Below are positions 5,466 through 6,497 of a stretch of 6,497 bases of DNA, piece by piece; position 1 is the stretch's first letter; every line of letters starts with the position of its first letter. Origin of the DNA: Chloroflexota bacterium. GTDB taxonomy: Bacteria; Chloroflexota; Dormibacteria; CF-121. The DNA is taken from assembly GCA_005882525.1 (NCBI GenBank), contig VBGO01000072.1, positions 1 to 6,497 of the forward strand, written 5' to 3'. A program made the translations under genes and the position numbers. A model generated the notes under the pieces. The model had not been told where the DNA came from and did not search any database. It saw nothing but the letters and a program-made list of their open reading frames with translations.

Positions 5466-5695
5466 AAATGGAAGCTGGCCGCCATTTCGAAGCCGAGCGC
5501 AACCGCGGCGAGGACCAGCAACACGGCCACGATCCGGGCGTCATTGGTGGCCGCGACCAGGGCCACCCGCAGCCGCTGCGGGAGCGCGCCCATGCCACGG
5601 GCGAGCGCCGCCAGGCTGTATTCGGAATGGAGTCGAATCGGCGACCGGTAGCCGGACGACCGAGTCAGTCGGCCACGCACCGAAAAGAGTCCCAT
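5459..5695 (-). CDS. Small single-span membrane protein of 78 aa, unknown function
   Basis: The first 50 residues are soluble and basic (eight Arg, including GRLTRSSGYRSPIRLHSEYS), followed by one hydrophobic span at about residues 52-75 (ARIVAVLLVLAAVALGFEM) ending close to the C-terminus. This predicts a tail-anchored inner-membrane protein with the basic domain in the cytoplasm. An ideal AAGGAGG (5710-5704) 8 nt before the ATG supports the gene and its start. The TAA stop lies in the candidate LysR box. It follows the phosphatase by 80 nt on the same strand, with a hairpin in the gap, so it may be a separate or attenuated unit. I do not recognise a family; the only clear statement is membrane attachment. 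Confidence 0.7.
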   Translation of the reverse strand: MGLFSVRGRLTRSSGYRSPIRLHSEYSLAALARGMGALPQRLRVALVAATNDARIVAVLLVLAAVALGFEMAASFHLI

Positions 5696-5703
5696 CTCGC
5701 TTC

Positions 5704-5710
5704 CCTCCTT
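5704..5710 (-). promoter_or_regulatory. Shine-Dalgarno AAGGAGG of the 78-aa membrane protein
   Basis: AAGGAGG on the minus strand with 8-nt spacing to the ATG at 5695 is the best-placed ribosome binding site in the window. It is the main reason to accept this short ORF as a gene. Confidence 0.8.
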
Positions 5711-5723
5711 CCCTGGGCGAACG

Positions 5724-5758
5724 GGGCGTCCTGTCCGTCACCGTAGCAGATGACGCCC
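5724..5758. terminator. Hairpin in the gap after the phosphatase, possible terminator or attenuator
   Basis: GGGCGTC (5724-5730) pairs with GACGCCC (5752-5758); CTG (5731-5733) and CAG (5747-5749) extend the stem after a 2-nt bulge. It begins 17 nt after the phosphatase stop on the minus strand. No T run follows, so it would not be a strong intrinsic terminator; it could instead limit read-through or protect the mRNA end. Confidence 0.4.
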
Positions 5759-5775
5759 GGTCCACGTCAGGGCGG

Positions 5776-6369
5776 CTAGCCGTCCTGTGCTCCGGAGGCG
5801 GGCGTCTGATTCCAGTGGCGGATGACGGGGTCCCGATGTTCGGAGCCCAGGACGCTGACGGCGGCAGTCTGCAGCGAATAGTGCCGGCCGTCTTCGGGTG
5901 CCTCGCCGAGCCAGCGGGAGGCCAGCACCCGCAACACGTGTCCGTGGGCAAAGATCAGCACGTCGCCGTCGACGCCACGGACTTCAGCGATCACGCGATC
6001 GACCCGGCGCCCGACATCCGCCGCCTTCTCGCCCCCGGGCCCACCGTCGCGCCAGAGCGACCACTCCGGATTGGTGACGGCAATCTGCTTGGAGGTGAGC
6101 CCCTCGTAGCGGCCGTAGTCCCACTCCACCAACTCCGGCCGCACGTGCGCGTCCTTCCCATAGCCCGCCAGCGTGCAGGTATCGCGGGCGCGCGCCAGCG
6201 GGCTGGTCAGGACCAGGGCAAACTGCCAGGCGCTCAGCTCGGCACCCAGCGCCTTCGCCTGGCGGCGCCCGCCGTCGGTCAGGGGGATATCGGTCTTGCC
6301 GGTATGACGGCCGTCGCGACTCCACTCCGTCTCGCCGTGGCGCACCAGCACCACGACCTGGTTGGCCAT
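5776..6369 (-). CDS. Histidine phosphatase superfamily protein, SHB17-like
   Basis: This 197-aa cytosolic phosphatase of the phosphoglycerate mutase-like superfamily works through a phospho-histidine intermediate. It has the catalytic LVRHGETEW motif (Arg10, His11), TSPLARARDT (Arg60), the acid/base Glu82 in LVEWDYGRYEG and the second histidine His142 in FAHGH. The stretch HTGKTDIPLT near residues 22-31 and WSLWRDG at 103-109 match the pattern I know from yeast sedoheptulose-1,7-bisphosphatase Shb17 and its bacterial relatives, rather than classical phosphoglycerate mutase GpmA, which is longer (about 230-250 aa). A sugar-phosphate substrate is therefore likely, but the true one is unknown. 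The ATG lies 6 nt after the stop of the upstream toast-rack-like gene, with AAGG too close to the start to be a normal ribosome binding site, so translational coupling is likely. Confidence 0.92.
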   Translation of the reverse strand: MANQVVVLVRHGETEWSRDGRHTGKTDIPLTDGGRRQAKALGAELSAWQFALVLTSPLARARDTCTLAGYGKDAHVRPELVEWDYGRYEGLTSKQIAVTNPEWSLWRDGGPGGEKAADVGRRVDRVIAEVRGVDGDVLIFAHGHVLRVLASRWLGEAPEDGRHYSLQTAAVSVLGSEHRDPVIRHWNQTPASGAQDG

Positions 6370-6375
6370 CCTTCG

Positions 6376-6497
6376 TCAGCCGGTGCGCAGGTCGATGTGC
6401 GAGGCGCCGCCGCTGATTTGGATGTCGACGCGGTCGGTGGCCGCCGCGTAGCCCGGGCTCTGCCGCTCGAAATCTCCAATCCCCCCGAACGACGAGC
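6376..6497 (-). CDS. C-terminal end of a toast-rack/LiaF-like domain protein (partial)
   Basis: Only the last 39 codons are in the window, reading SSFGGIGDFERQSPGYAA, ATDRVDIQISGGASHIDLRTG, then TGA (6378-6376). The ending A-T-x-R-V-D-I-x-I-x-G-G-A-S-x-I-D-L resembles the repeating beta strands of toast-rack domains found in LiaF-like and related envelope-stress proteins (V-x-I-x-(V/I)-x-G-G-A-S-x-I-x-(I/V)). The membrane part, if any, would be upstream of the window. Next comes the phosphatase after 6 nt. The fragment is short, so the family call is tentative, but the reading frame and the operon link are solid. Confidence 0.6.
   Translation of the reverse strand, partial: SSFGGIGDFERQSPGYAAATDRVDIQISGGASHIDLRTG

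Noticed and set aside
1..6497. Mobile element, CRISPR array, tRNA or rRNA
   Set aside because: No transposase or integrase motifs, no regularly spaced direct repeats, and no tRNA- or rRNA-like segments were seen on either strand.

Overview
The window is GC-rich, compactly organised bacterial chromosomal DNA with short intergenic gaps and high G/C at third codon positions. I see no phage, transposon, CRISPR or RNA genes. Gene content (a DesK/LiaS-type sensor kinase with an FtsX/MacB-type ABC exporter, a toast-rack-like protein end, an SHB17-like phosphatase) and two promoters whose -10 boxes lie only 6-7 nt before a start codon suggest a lineage that uses leaderless transcripts. An uncultured high-GC soil group such as Chloroflexota/Dormibacterota, or an actinomycete, would fit. 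This is inference; no marker gene is present.

Left block, minus strand, positions 1-2885: a three-gene operon in the order permease (397 aa), ATPase (243 aa), histidine kinase (312 aa visible, C-terminus beyond the window edge). The gaps are 11 and 11 nt. It is an antimicrobial-efflux or cell-envelope-stress type ABC exporter coupled to a two-component sensor. The cognate NarL/LuxR-type response regulator is expected just past base 1. The upstream region (2886-2990) carries a 9+9 nt inverted repeat and a set of nested palindromes that could be its control sites.

Middle, plus strand, 2989-4103: a small acidic, proline-rich ORF (40 aa) and then a LysR-family regulator. The LysR gene has an unusually clear promoter (TTGACG, 17 nt, TATAGC) six nucleotides before its ATG. 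The -10 sits inside a perfect 8+8 nt inverted repeat with LysR-box geometry (ATAG-N7-CTAT, T-N11-A), so it is probably leaderless and self-regulated. The LysR gene ends in a GC-rich hairpin/G-quadruplex motif, and its stop codon overlaps the stop of the convergent lyase gene.

Right-centre, minus strand, 4100-5388: a 40-aa ORF with four cysteines, then an isocitrate-lyase-family enzyme. The enzyme has isocitrate-lyase-like active-site residues, a KRCGH catalytic loop and a short N-terminus more like methylisocitrate lyase/PEP mutase. A degenerate copy of the LysR-box pattern lies about 67 bp upstream of the 40-aa ORF, the usual activator position for LysR proteins. I therefore propose that this LysR controls the small ORF and the lyase.

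Right block, minus strand, 5459-6497: the C-terminal end of a toast-rack/LiaF-like protein, 6 nt later a histidine phosphatase (SHB17-like), then, past a hairpin-containing gap, a 78-aa single-span membrane protein with a strong ribosome binding site.

The items least explained by known families are the two small ORFs, the proposed LysR regulon and the G-rich element at the convergent gene ends.
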